Source of the DNA: Candidatus Delongbacteria bacterium
Lineage (GTDB): Bacteria; UBA4055
NCBI GenBank assembly: GCA_016937995.1
Contig: JAFGVM010000023.1
Span: 1-31,367 of the forward strand
Length of the DNA stretch: 31,367 nucleotides
Direction: 5' to 3'
The position numbers and the translations under genes are program-made. Of the stretch, positions 24,585 through 31,367 are shown in pieces. The stretch's first letter is position 1. Each line of letters opens with the position of its first letter. The notes beneath the pieces are model-generated. The model was given only the letters and a program-made list of their open reading frames with translations. It was not told the DNA's origin and did not search any database.

Positions 24585-25601
24585 ATGTCAAAAAAACCAA
24601 CATTAAAAATCGTAGGAACAGGATCTTTCCTTCCCGATACGGTTGTAACAAATAAAGACCTTGAAAAAATAATGGACACCACTGATGAATGGATCACTCA
24701 AAGAGTAGGAATAAAGGAAAGAAGAGTTATTGGTGAAAGTGGATTATCAACATCGGATATGGCTACATTTGCCGGAAAAGCTGCAATTGAAGATGCAGGA
24801 CTTACTGCTGAGGATATAGATTGTATAATTGTTGCAACTATTACTCCTGACATGAACTTCCCGTCAACTGCTATTTTTGTACAGCAGAACCTTGGTGCAA
24901 AGAATGCTGCTGTTTTTGATGTTTCTGCTGCTTGTACGGGATGGATCTATGGAATGACTATCGCTGAAGGATTAATACTTTCAGGTAAATTTAAGAACAT
25001 TTTAGTAATCGGTGCTGAATTCTTAACTTCATTATCAGATATCAACGATCGTTCAACTTATGTTCTTTTCGGTGATGCTTCAGGAGCAGTTGTCGTCCAA
25101 CCTGCTGATGGAGATAGAGGTATGCTCGGGTCTTACATAAAGAGTAATGGTGACCTGGCTGATTTACTATGGTCTTACGGTGGTGGTACAAGAGTAAATA
25201 AAAAAGTATCTGATCAGGAAAAAATGTTTGACGAAAATGGAATTGATAAAAGATCAACGATAAGAATGGAAGGTAATAAAGTTTATAAATATGCCGTTAG
25301 GGCTATGATCGAATCAGCTGAAAAAGCAATGGAAGATGCACAGATAACTGAAGATGATATCGATATGCTTATACCTCATCAAGCAAATTCCAGAATCATT
25401 GATGCTATCGCAAAAAGAGTCAATATGCCTGATGATAAAGTGGTAAGAAATTTACAATACATGGGAAACACATCTTCAGCTTCTATTCCGGTCGCTTTAG
25501 ATCAAGTTAGAAAAGAAGGAAGATTGAAAGATGGAGATGTTCTTCTTGTTGCGGCTTTCGGTGGTGGATTTACCTGGGGCGGTTTGGTAATAAAAATGTA
25601 A
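24585..25601 (+). CDS. fabH: 3-oxoacyl-ACP synthase III (FabH)
   Basis: A 338-residue ketoacyl synthase III that starts fatty-acid chains from acetyl- or branched acyl-CoA and malonyl-ACP. The triad is Cys117 (SAACTGW), His265 (IPHQAN) and Asn295 (GNTSSAS). The N-terminal TDEWITQRVGIKERR is typical. A short insert around residues 176-222 (YIKSNGDLADLLWSYGG and the following Lys/Asp-rich stretch) resembles forms found in Bacteroidetes and related phyla. AGGTGA precedes the ATG. fabD starts 12 bases after its stop. Confidence 0.95.
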   Translation: MSKKPTLKIVGTGSFLPDTVVTNKDLEKIMDTTDEWITQRVGIKERRVIGESGLSTSDMATFAGKAAIEDAGLTAEDIDCIIVATITPDMNFPSTAIFVQQNLGAKNAAVFDVSAACTGWIYGMTIAEGLILSGKFKNILVIGAEFLTSLSDINDRSTYVLFGDASGAVVVQPADGDRGMLGSYIKSNGDLADLLWSYGGGTRVNKKVSDQEKMFDENGIDKRSTIRMEGNKVYKYAVRAMIESAEKAMEDAQITEDDIDMLIPHQANSRIIDAIAKRVNMPDDKVVRNLQYMGNTSSASIPVALDQVRKEGRLKDGDVLLVAAFGGGFTWGGLVIKM

Positions 25602-25613
25602 TTTGGAGTAATA

Positions 25614-26540
25614 ATGTCTAAAATAGCTTTTATATTTCCCGGTCAGGCTTCACAATACGTTGGTATGGGTCAGGACCTTTATGAAAAATATGAAATCGCA
25701 AAAATATATTATGATAAAGCTAACGAAATCCTCGGGTTTGATATAAAAAAAGTATCTTTTGAAGGTCCTTTAGAAGATCTTAAACAAACAAAGATCACTC
25801 AACCTGCAATATTTATTATGTCAGTTATACTTGATAAAATATTGAAGGAAAAAGGTGTAGCTCCTGTTATGACCGCAGGTCACAGTCTGGGTGAATACTC
25901 AGCTCACGTTTGTGCAGGAACAATGTCATTTGAAAATGCACTTGAAGTTGTAAAGCTTAGGGGTGCAGAGATGCAGAAAGCAGGAGAAGACAACCCTGGA
26001 ACAATGGCTGCGGTTGTTGGTCTTCAGGATGAAAATATAGTGATCGAAGCATGCAATGAAGCATCTGCAGCAGGTATTGTTCAGGCAGCTAATTTTAATT
26101 CTCCTGGTCAAACTGTTATCTCCGGATCTATAGAAGGTGTAAGGAAAGGAATGGAGATCGCTAAGGAAAAAGGTGCAAAGATAGTAAAAGAACTTGTTGT
26201 AAGTGGTGCTTTTCACTCGCCTCTGATGGCCTCTGCGGTTGAACCTCTTAAAAATAAGCTTTCTTCTGTTGAATTCAGCGCTCCTTCAATTCCAGTTGTT
26301 CCCAATGTTACTGCTCTGTCTTCTTCAGATAAAAACAACCTGAAAGACCTTTTAGTTGACCAGGTTATGTCACCGGTCAGATGGACTAAAACAATTGAGG
26401 AAATGATCTCAAAAGGTATCGATACATTCATAGAGGTTGGCCCGGGTAACGTTCTTCAGGGACTTGGTAAAAGAATATCTAGGGATGTTAAATTCCTGGG
26501 TGTGCAGAATGTTGAAGATATTGATAAATTAGAATTATAA
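25614..26540 (+). CDS. fabD: malonyl-CoA:ACP transacylase (FabD)
   Basis: A 308-residue malonyl transferase. FPGQASQYVGMG begins the protein; the nucleophile Ser91 is in GHSLGEYSAH; Arg116 in KLRGAEMQ would hold malonate; the catalytic His is in GAFHSPLM. It loads malonyl groups onto ACP for FabH and other ketosynthases. GGAG precedes the ATG. A terminator-like hairpin follows before fabG. Confidence 0.95.
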   Translation: MSKIAFIFPGQASQYVGMGQDLYEKYEIAKIYYDKANEILGFDIKKVSFEGPLEDLKQTKITQPAIFIMSVILDKILKEKGVAPVMTAGHSLGEYSAHVCAGTMSFENALEVVKLRGAEMQKAGEDNPGTMAAVVGLQDENIVIEACNEASAAGIVQAANFNSPGQTVISGSIEGVRKGMEIAKEKGAKIVKELVVSGAFHSPLMASAVEPLKNKLSSVEFSAPSIPVVPNVTALSSSDKNNLKDLLVDQVMSPVRWTKTIEEMISKGIDTFIEVGPGNVLQGLGKRISRDVKFLGVQNVEDIDKLEL

Positions 26541-26551
26541 ATATGACTTAC

Positions 26552-26580
26552 AGGGGACGGTTTATTTCCGTCCCCTCTTT
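26552..26580 (+). terminator. terminator-like hairpin between fabD and fabG
   Basis: AGGGGACGG (26552-26560) pairs with CCGTCCCCT (26568-26576) over a 7-base loop, followed by a T-rich tail. It ends about 18 bases before the fabG ATG, so it would act as an attenuator for fabG unless fabG has a promoter inside fabD. Confidence 0.8.
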
Positions 26581-26597
26581 ATTTACGGGGGTTGAGT

Positions 26598-27344
26598 ATG
26601 TTAAAAGATAAGGTTGCAATAATAACAGGTTCTGCAAGAGGAATTGGAAAAGCTATCGCTGAAGAATATGCCAAGAACGGAGCTAAAATAGTTATTTCAG
26701 ATATTTTACAGGATCTTGCTGATGAAACCGCTAAAGAGATCAGAGAAAAATATAATGTTGAAACTTTAGCGATCAAAGCTGATGTTTCCAAATTTGAGGA
26801 AGTTGAAGCTTTAGTTAACGGTACTATAGAGAAATTCGGATCAGTGGATATTCTTGTGAATAATGCCGGAATTACAAGAGATAATCTTATTATGAGGATG
26901 AGTGAGGATGAGTGGAATCTTGTGATCAATATCAATCTTAAAGGTGTTTTCAATTGTACTAAAGCAGTTACAAGACCTATGATGAAACAAAGAGCAGGCA
27001 AAATAATTAATATTACTTCTGTAGTCGGTCAAATGGGTAATCCGGGACAGATCAATTATTCTGCTTCAAAAGCAGGGGTTATCGGTATGACAAAGACTTC
27101 TGCCAAAGAACTTGGATCTAGGGGGATCAAAGTAAATGCAATTGCACCTGGGTTCATCGTATCTGAAATGACGGAAAAACTTTCTGATCAGGCAAAAGAC
27201 AGTTTAATAGCACTTATTCCAGCAAAGAAACTTGGGCAACCATCAGATGTCGCAAATGCAGCTGTATTCTTAGCCTCTGACAAAGCTGATTATATTACAG
27301 GGCAAGTCATCAATGTTGATGGTGGAATGGTAATGCAGGGGTAG
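26598..27344 (+). CDS. fabG: 3-oxoacyl-ACP reductase (FabG)
   Basis: A 248-residue short-chain dehydrogenase. The cofactor motif is TGSARGIG (10-17), NNAG is at 88-91 and the catalytic Ser141, Tyr154 and Lys158 are in place. The C-terminal YITGQVINVDGGM is typical of FabG. It reduces 3-ketoacyl-ACP with NADPH. The start is ATG 26598 after a GGGGG run at 26587-26591; a TTG two codons earlier is less likely. It sits behind a terminator-like hairpin. No acpP or fabF follows: the next gene is on the opposite strand. Confidence 0.93.
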   Translation: MLKDKVAIITGSARGIGKAIAEEYAKNGAKIVISDILQDLADETAKEIREKYNVETLAIKADVSKFEEVEALVNGTIEKFGSVDILVNNAGITRDNLIMRMSEDEWNLVININLKGVFNCTKAVTRPMMKQRAGKIINITSVVGQMGNPGQINYSASKAGVIGMTKTSAKELGSRGIKVNAIAPGFIVSEMTEKLSDQAKDSLIALIPAKKLGQPSDVANAAVFLASDKADYITGQVINVDGGMVMQG

Positions 27345-27352
27345 ATAAATAA

Positions 27353-27375
27353 AATTAGAATTTAGAAATTAGAAG
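27353..27375. repeat. short degenerate heptamer repeat after fabG
   Basis: Units AATTAGA, ATTTAGA, AATTAGA and a partial AG. It lies just before the shared terminator and has the same 7-base period as the unrelated heptamers at 16351 and 22602. Confidence 0.5.
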
Positions 27376-27377
27376 TG

Positions 27378-27404
27378 AAAAAAGGGAGCATATGCTCCCT
27401 TTTT
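27378..27404. terminator. bidirectional terminator between fabG and the HD gene
   Basis: A perfect palindrome, GGGAGCATATGCTCCC (27384-27399), flanked by six As and by Ts on the right, so it reads as a terminator on both strands for the two convergent genes. Confidence 0.93.
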
Positions 27405-27429
27405 CTTTATACTATCTATCTGCGAGAAA

Positions 27430-27981
27430 CTAGATCTTCAATCTATCTTTGAATGGTTCAAAAGTCATGAAGTCAGCGTGATGAACAACAAAAGCCTCAG
27501 TCGTTCTTTTTACCATATTACCTTCACCTGCGTGAGTTGCTATGATATGGCACACTTCAGCAGGAAGACCACACTCTTCTGCTATAGAAACACCGCTGAA
27601 AGGATGTCTCAAATATTTTCCATAGTTTCCCTGGACTGCTTTATTATTATCATCAAGAACATACTCTAACAATTTACCGACATCTGCTAAAATAGCACCT
27701 GAAATAAGAACATCCATATTAACAGGAAGTTCTCCGTGATAAAATTCATTGATCTTGTTACCGGCATCTCTTGCAATATGAACTACTGATCTCTTGTGGT
27801 CCATGAAAGTAACTTTCAGGTCAGGTCCGCAAAGAAGAGTAAAAGGTATCCTTCTAAGGTCATCTGGAGTTAAAACACTTCTTTCCAATGCCAATTCCCA
27901 TGTCTTCGCCGTTTTTTCTTTAAGCTCTTCATCTTTGATCCATTCCAATTCCGGCCAAAGATCTAAAACTACACTATTCAT
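27430..27981 (-). CDS. HD-fold protein with altered HD motif
   Basis: A 183-residue protein with the layout of an HD-domain phosphohydrolase: HKRSVVHIARDAG (His62, His68), ILADVGKLLEY (Ala99-Asp100), YLRHPFSG (His126), ATHAGEG (His150) and VHHADF (His168, Asp170). The usual His-Asp pair is Ala-Asp here, so one canonical metal ligand is missing. A nucleotide or other phosphoester substrate cannot be assigned. The start is taken as ATG 27981 because GGAG lies just upstream; an ATG four codons earlier lacks a ribosome binding site. It follows uppP by 42 bases on the same strand and ends at a shared terminator. Confidence 0.75.
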   Translation of the reverse strand: MNSVVLDLWPELEWIKDEELKEKTAKTWELALERSVLTPDDLRRIPFTLLCGPDLKVTFMDHKRSVVHIARDAGNKINEFYHGELPVNMDVLISGAILADVGKLLEYVLDDNNKAVQGNYGKYLRHPFSGVSIAEECGLPAEVCHIIATHAGEGNMVKRTTEAFVVHHADFMTFEPFKDRLKI

Positions 27982-28023
27982 TTTCCGCTCCATTAAATTA
28001 TTTTTATTTAATTGAATTCTATG

Positions 28024-28851
28024 CTAATACATCATTGCAAATACAGCTATTGCAATACAATACACTGCAAAAAAGTACATATTTGACTTTTTGATCATCC
28101 AAACTAATAATTTCAGACTGAAATATCCTGTGATCAAAGCCGTTACAAAACCAACCCCAAGAACAAACGGCTCAACACTGAATTCAACCTCCATGACATC
28201 TTTCAACCCAAGTAGAAACGCACCACCAATTGCAGGCAATGATAGTAAAAAGGAATATGAAGCTGCTGTTTCTTTGTCTATTGAAAGAAATTTCGCTGTT
28301 GATATAGTAGATCCTGACCTGGAAATACCCGGAATAATAGCTATCCCCTGAACAATACCAATTATGATAGAATCAAGAACTGATATCTGATCTATTTTCT
28401 TAAAAGCTCTTCTTTTAATTTCAAAGAAAATAAGCAATGTTGCAGTTACCAATAACGCAATTCCGACATAAAAAAGATTATCTGCCAACTTTTCTACAGC
28501 ATCTTTGAATGTAAGTCCAATAATAGCAGTCGGAATACTGCCGATGATGATCAGAACAAAAAATCTTGAATCTTTACTCTCAAAGAAAGATTTTTTAACA
28601 CCTTCACCTTTCAACAGATTTTTTATACCGTAAAAACCGCCCTTTATAATATCCTTGATCGTATTCCTGTAGAATATAACAACAGCTATCAGAGTAGCTA
28701 AATGAAGCAAAATGTCAAAAAACAAATTCGATTCAGTCTCTAATCCTGTTACTTTATGCAAAATTGCAAGATGCCCAGAAGAGGAAACAGGTAAAAATTC
28801 TGTTAAACCCTGAATAAATCCTAACAATGCTGATTTTAAAACTTCATCCAT
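28024..28851 (-). CDS. uppP: undecaprenyl-diphosphatase UppP (BacA)
   Basis: A 275-residue membrane enzyme with about eight hydrophobic segments. The family motifs are QGLTEFLPVSSSGH (Gln14, Glu18, His27) and PGISRSGSTIS with Arg178. It removes phosphate from undecaprenyl diphosphate so the carrier lipid can be reused for peptidoglycan and other surface polymers; loss or overexpression affects bacitracin response. Full length for the family. The ribosome binding site is weak (AGG before the ATG). Confidence 0.96.
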   Translation of the reverse strand: MDEVLKSALLGFIQGLTEFLPVSSSGHLAILHKVTGLETESNLFFDILLHLATLIAVVIFYRNTIKDIIKGGFYGIKNLLKGEGVKKSFFESKDSRFFVLIIIGSIPTAIIGLTFKDAVEKLADNLFYVGIALLVTATLLIFFEIKRRAFKKIDQISVLDSIIIGIVQGIAIIPGISRSGSTISTAKFLSIDKETAASYSFLLSLPAIGGAFLLGLKDVMEVEFSVEPFVLGVGFVTALITGYFSLKLLVWMIKKSNMYFFAVYCIAIAVFAMMY

Positions 28852-28954
28852 ATTTATTTACCTAATCTTTAAATTTTAATTTTAGTTTGTAATTCTATTT
28901 ATCTTTTTTAGGTTTAAAGCGGGATAAACCAAATTGTTATGTTTAAGAAATTAA

Positions 28955-29052
28955 AAACAAAGAAATTCAAGGAGGAGTCAGAATTTTTCAGTGAGTTTAC
29001 AGAAGTAAATGAATGCAGAAAATTCAGACTTTGAAGCAGAAATTCAAAGTTT
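28955..29052 (+). repeat. structured repeat element, copy B
   Basis: Related to copy A at 15496. TTCAAGGAGGA lies at 28966-28976. Hairpin 1 is GTTTAC (28995-29000) with GTAAAT (29005-29010); hairpin 2 is TGAAT/ATTCA around GCAGAAA (29010-29026); hairpin 3 is ACTTTGAA/TTCAAAGT around GCAGAAA (29028-29050). TTAAAAAC (28951-28958) pairs with GTTTTTAA (29049-29056), and GTTTAAG (28941-28947) with CTTAAAC (29059-29065), giving a long closing stem. It has the opposite strand sense to the neighbouring genes and ends 9 bases from the tRNA 3' end. Confidence 0.6.
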
Positions 29053-29074
29053 TTAAATCTTAAACCAATAATTG

Positions 29075-29148
29075 TGCATCTGACCGGGTTCGAACCGACA
29101 ACCTCAGGATCCGGAGTCCTGTGTTCTATCCAGTTGAACTACAGATGC
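29075..29148 (-). tRNA. tRNA-Arg (anticodon CCG)
   Basis: Reading the minus strand: acceptor stem GCATCTG/CAGATGC, anticodon stem CAGGA/TCCTG with loop CTCCGGA (anticodon CCG, for codon CGG), and T loop TTCGAAC closed by GTCGG/CCGGT with two wobble pairs. The discriminator is A. CCA is not encoded (CAA follows), so it must be added after transcription. It begins 10 bases after the tkt stop and could be co-transcribed with tkt. Confidence 0.95.
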
Positions 29149-29158
29149 AATTTTCAAC

Positions 29159-31159
29159 CTATTTATTCAGGTATTCTTTTATCCTGTGATATACCTTTTC
29201 TACCGTAAAACCATATTCATCCAATACCACATCACCCGGTGCTGAAGCTCCGAACTGATCTACACCAATGTTTAGGCCTTTGTTTCCAGTATATCTACAC
29301 CATCCGAAAGTTACACCTGTTTCAATGGATATTCTTTTTTGAATATCTGACAATAATACTGATCTTTTATATTCACAATCCTGCTCTTCAAATATATCCC
29401 AGCTTGGAATACTCACTACCCTTGTATTTATTCCATCAGCTTTTAACTTTTCGTAAGTCTCTATTGCAAGATTCACTTCTGAACCTGTTGCAAATATCAC
29501 CGCAACAGGATCATCAGAGTCGGCTATAGTGTAAGCACCTTTTTCTAATCCTTTTGCACAACCGTATTTTTCTCTGTCTACTGTTTGAATATCCTGCCTT
29601 GAAAGAACCAGTATATAAGGTGAATTAGCATTTTCCATCATATATTTCCATGCTGCACTCACTTCATTTGCATCTCCCGGCCTGATAACTTTAACTCCCG
29701 GCATTGATCTTACTGACATCAGTTGTTCTACAGGCTGATGAGTTGGACCGTCTTCTCCTACAGCTATAGAATCGTGAGTAAAAATATATATAACCGGTAT
29801 TTTACAAAGAGCTGCAAGTCTGATGGAAGGTCTCATATAATCAACAAATGAGAAAAATGTACTGGTAAACGGTCTTAGACTGCCGTGAAATGAGATACCG
29901 TTAGCTATTGCAGCCATTGCGTGCTCTCTGACACCCATTCTAATATTTCTACCTTTTTGAACCAAACCATCGAAATATCCGCCTTCTTTCAAGAAAATTT
30001 TTGTTGAGCAGCTAAGATCTGCATCACCACCGACCAGCCATGGCAATTTTGTTCCAACAGCATTCATAACTTTATGATTTGAAACTCTTGTTGCTAAAGA
30101 TCCGCCTTTCTCGAATTTAGGTAAGACTTCTGACCAGTTTTCAGGTAATTTCAACTCTGCATAATCTATCAGTTCTTTATACAGCTCAGGATACTGCTCA
30201 GAATAAATAATTCTCTTTTTATCCCATTCATCGTTTATTGAAATTGCTTTATCAATGACCTTTTTAAAATTATCTTTAACGTGACCGCTTATATAAAATT
30301 TCTTTTCCGGATCCATCTTAAGATTCTGCTTTGTTAATGCAGTTTCTACATCTCCAAGTGGAGATCCGTGTGATTTTTCGCTGCCTTGTTTATTTGGAGA
30401 ACCATATCCTATTGTTGTTTTTATTATGATCATTGTCGGTTGATCTGTTACAGATTTTGCTATTTTTATCGCTTCGCTTATCGCTTCAATATCCTCATCA
30501 CCATCTTCAACTCTTATTACATGCCAACCATAGCTTTCATATCTTTTCTTAACATCTTCCGTAAATGTAAGACTTGTAGGTCCGTCCAATGAAATATCAT
30601 TTGAATCATACAACATTATTAGCTTACCAAGCTTCATATATCCTGCTATAGATGCAGCTTCTGAGCTAATGCCTTCCATTAAACAACCATCACCTACAAA
30701 ACAGTATGTAAAGTGATCTATCAATTTTATATCAGATGTATTAAATTTATTTGATAACATTTTCTCAGCGATTGCCATTCCTACTGCATTTGCGGCTCCC
30801 TGACCTAAAGGTCCTGTAGTTGTTTCTACTCCTGCAGTATGCCCAAATTCAGGATGACCCGGTGTTTTGCTGTTCCATTGCCTGAAATTCTTTAGATCTT
30901 CAATACTGAGGTCATATCCACATAAGTGAAGTACACTGTACAACAAAGCACTTCCGTGCCCTGCTGAAAGAACAAATCTGTCTCTATTTAACCACTCCGG
31001 ATTTTTAGGATTGAATTTCATATGCTTTGACCAGAGAGCATAAGCCATAGGAGCAGCACCTAATGGCAATCCGGGATGTCCGGAATTTGCTTTATCTATT
31101 GCATCAATACTAAGTGTCCTGATAGTATTTACTGATTCCTGCTCAATATTCAGATCCAT
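29159..31159 (-). CDS. tkt: transketolase
   Basis: A 666-residue transketolase, full length. KANSGHPG with His28 near the start, the TPP/Mg2+ motif GDGCLMEG (from 156) through Asn187, and GVREHAM with the catalytic Glu in the pyrimidine domain are all present. It moves two-carbon ketol units in the non-oxidative pentose phosphate pathway and is TPP-dependent. A thiamine pyrophosphokinase is encoded elsewhere in the window, though far away. The tRNA-Arg follows directly. The ribosome binding site is weak (GGGAC before the ATG). Confidence 0.96.
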   Translation of the reverse strand: MDLNIEQESVNTIRTLSIDAIDKANSGHPGLPLGAAPMAYALWSKHMKFNPKNPEWLNRDRFVLSAGHGSALLYSVLHLCGYDLSIEDLKNFRQWNSKTPGHPEFGHTAGVETTTGPLGQGAANAVGMAIAEKMLSNKFNTSDIKLIDHFTYCFVGDGCLMEGISSEAASIAGYMKLGKLIMLYDSNDISLDGPTSLTFTEDVKKRYESYGWHVIRVEDGDEDIEAISEAIKIAKSVTDQPTMIIIKTTIGYGSPNKQGSEKSHGSPLGDVETALTKQNLKMDPEKKFYISGHVKDNFKKVIDKAISINDEWDKKRIIYSEQYPELYKELIDYAELKLPENWSEVLPKFEKGGSLATRVSNHKVMNAVGTKLPWLVGGDADLSCSTKIFLKEGGYFDGLVQKGRNIRMGVREHAMAAIANGISFHGSLRPFTSTFFSFVDYMRPSIRLAALCKIPVIYIFTHDSIAVGEDGPTHQPVEQLMSVRSMPGVKVIRPGDANEVSAAWKYMMENANSPYILVLSRQDIQTVDREKYGCAKGLEKGAYTIADSDDPVAVIFATGSEVNLAIETYEKLKADGINTRVVSIPSWDIFEEQDCEYKRSVLLSDIQKRISIETGVTFGWCRYTGNKGLNIGVDQFGASAPGDVVLDEYGFTVEKVYHRIKEYLNK

Positions 31160-31367
31160 GATTTGTCCCGTTTTAATTATTTTTTATTAAATAACAGACA
31201 TAAATATAAGGTAAATAATTAAACATACTAAATTATTTTTTTAAATAAAAATAATAAAGAAGAGAAAAATTTTTTATGCAAAAGGATATTTAAAATTTTA
31301 TTGAGACATATGGTATAAATTAGATGGTAGCAACTTTAACTTCATAATTTTTACTTAGTTATTTCAA
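31160..31367. other. AT-rich upstream region of tkt
   Basis: A 208-base non-coding stretch up to the window end, very AT-rich. It should hold the tkt promoter, but no convincing -35/-10 pair stands out on the minus strand and no ORF is supported. Confidence 0.6.

Noticed and set aside
26592-26597. TTG start for fabG two codons upstream
   Set aside because: The spacing from GGGGG to ATG 26598 is better and MLKDKVAIITG is the usual FabG beginning.
26579-27001. Minus-strand ORF of 140 codons inside fabG
   Set aside because: Antisense shadow of a clear FabG gene; no ribosome binding site and no recognisable domain.
1-31367. Mobile element, prophage or CRISPR array
   Set aside because: No transposase, integrase, phage protein or regularly spaced repeats were seen on either strand; the heptamer runs are too short and lack spacers.

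Overview
The window is an AT-rich bacterial chromosome segment, densely packed with housekeeping genes and free of insertion sequences, phage genes or CRISPR. The protein set (undecaprenyl-diphosphatase, lipobox lipoprotein, LysM protein, PlsX/FabHDG, single-copy ClpP/ClpX) fits a diderm bacterium. Several proteins resemble Bacteroidetes-type versions: the short arginine decarboxylase, the YbeY with GYKD in place of GYDH, and the deoxyhypusine-synthase-like protein. However, strong AGGAGG-like ribosome binding sites and TTGACA-N17-TATATT promoters are not typical of Bacteroidetes proper. My inference is a related, probably anaerobic lineage of the FCB superphylum (for example Delongbacteria- or Cloacimonadota-like); this is not proven.

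Layout. Positions 1-2015 (minus) hold a signalling cassette: DRTGG protein, CBS-CBS-GHKL ATPase, second DRTGG protein and a PHP-domain protein cut by the window edge. Positions 2380-5036 (plus) hold the tldD-tldE protease pair, ending in a perfect-palindrome terminator shared with a convergent dual-specificity phosphatase (5088-5603). Then come an MFS transporter (5755-6984) and a small envelope pair, a coiled-coil lipoprotein and a LysM protein (7117-8098), behind a near-consensus promoter.

Positions 8202-17194 (plus) form a long run: pgpH-like 7TM-HD phosphodiesterase, ybeY, CorC-like protein, tig, clpP, clpX, thiamine pyrophosphokinase and uridine phosphorylase. It links second-messenger turnover, rRNA maturation and protein quality control. 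Positions 17426-22555 are a polyamine block: acetylpolyamine amidohydrolase-like deacetylase, arginine decarboxylase, agmatinase-family ureohydrolase, deoxyhypusine-synthase-like enzyme and a DDAH-like guanidine hydrolase, with very tight spacing in the last four. Positions 22707-27344 are the classical yceD-rpmF-plsX-fabH-fabD-fabG cluster. Positions 27430-31159 (minus) hold transketolase, tRNA-Arg(CCG), uppP and an HD-fold protein.

The most unusual signals are non-coding or at residue level. Two related ~100-nt structured elements lie at 15496-15596 and 28955-29052, with matching hairpins and some compensatory changes; one also contains a 31-codon ORF with an ideal ribosome binding site. 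A degenerate heptamer repeat occurs in opposite orientations at 16351 and 22602. ClpP has Asn172 where the catalytic Asp is expected. Terminator-like hairpins abut the start sites of pgpH and fabG. The deoxyhypusine-synthase-like and DDAH-like genes are directly abutted in the polyamine block.
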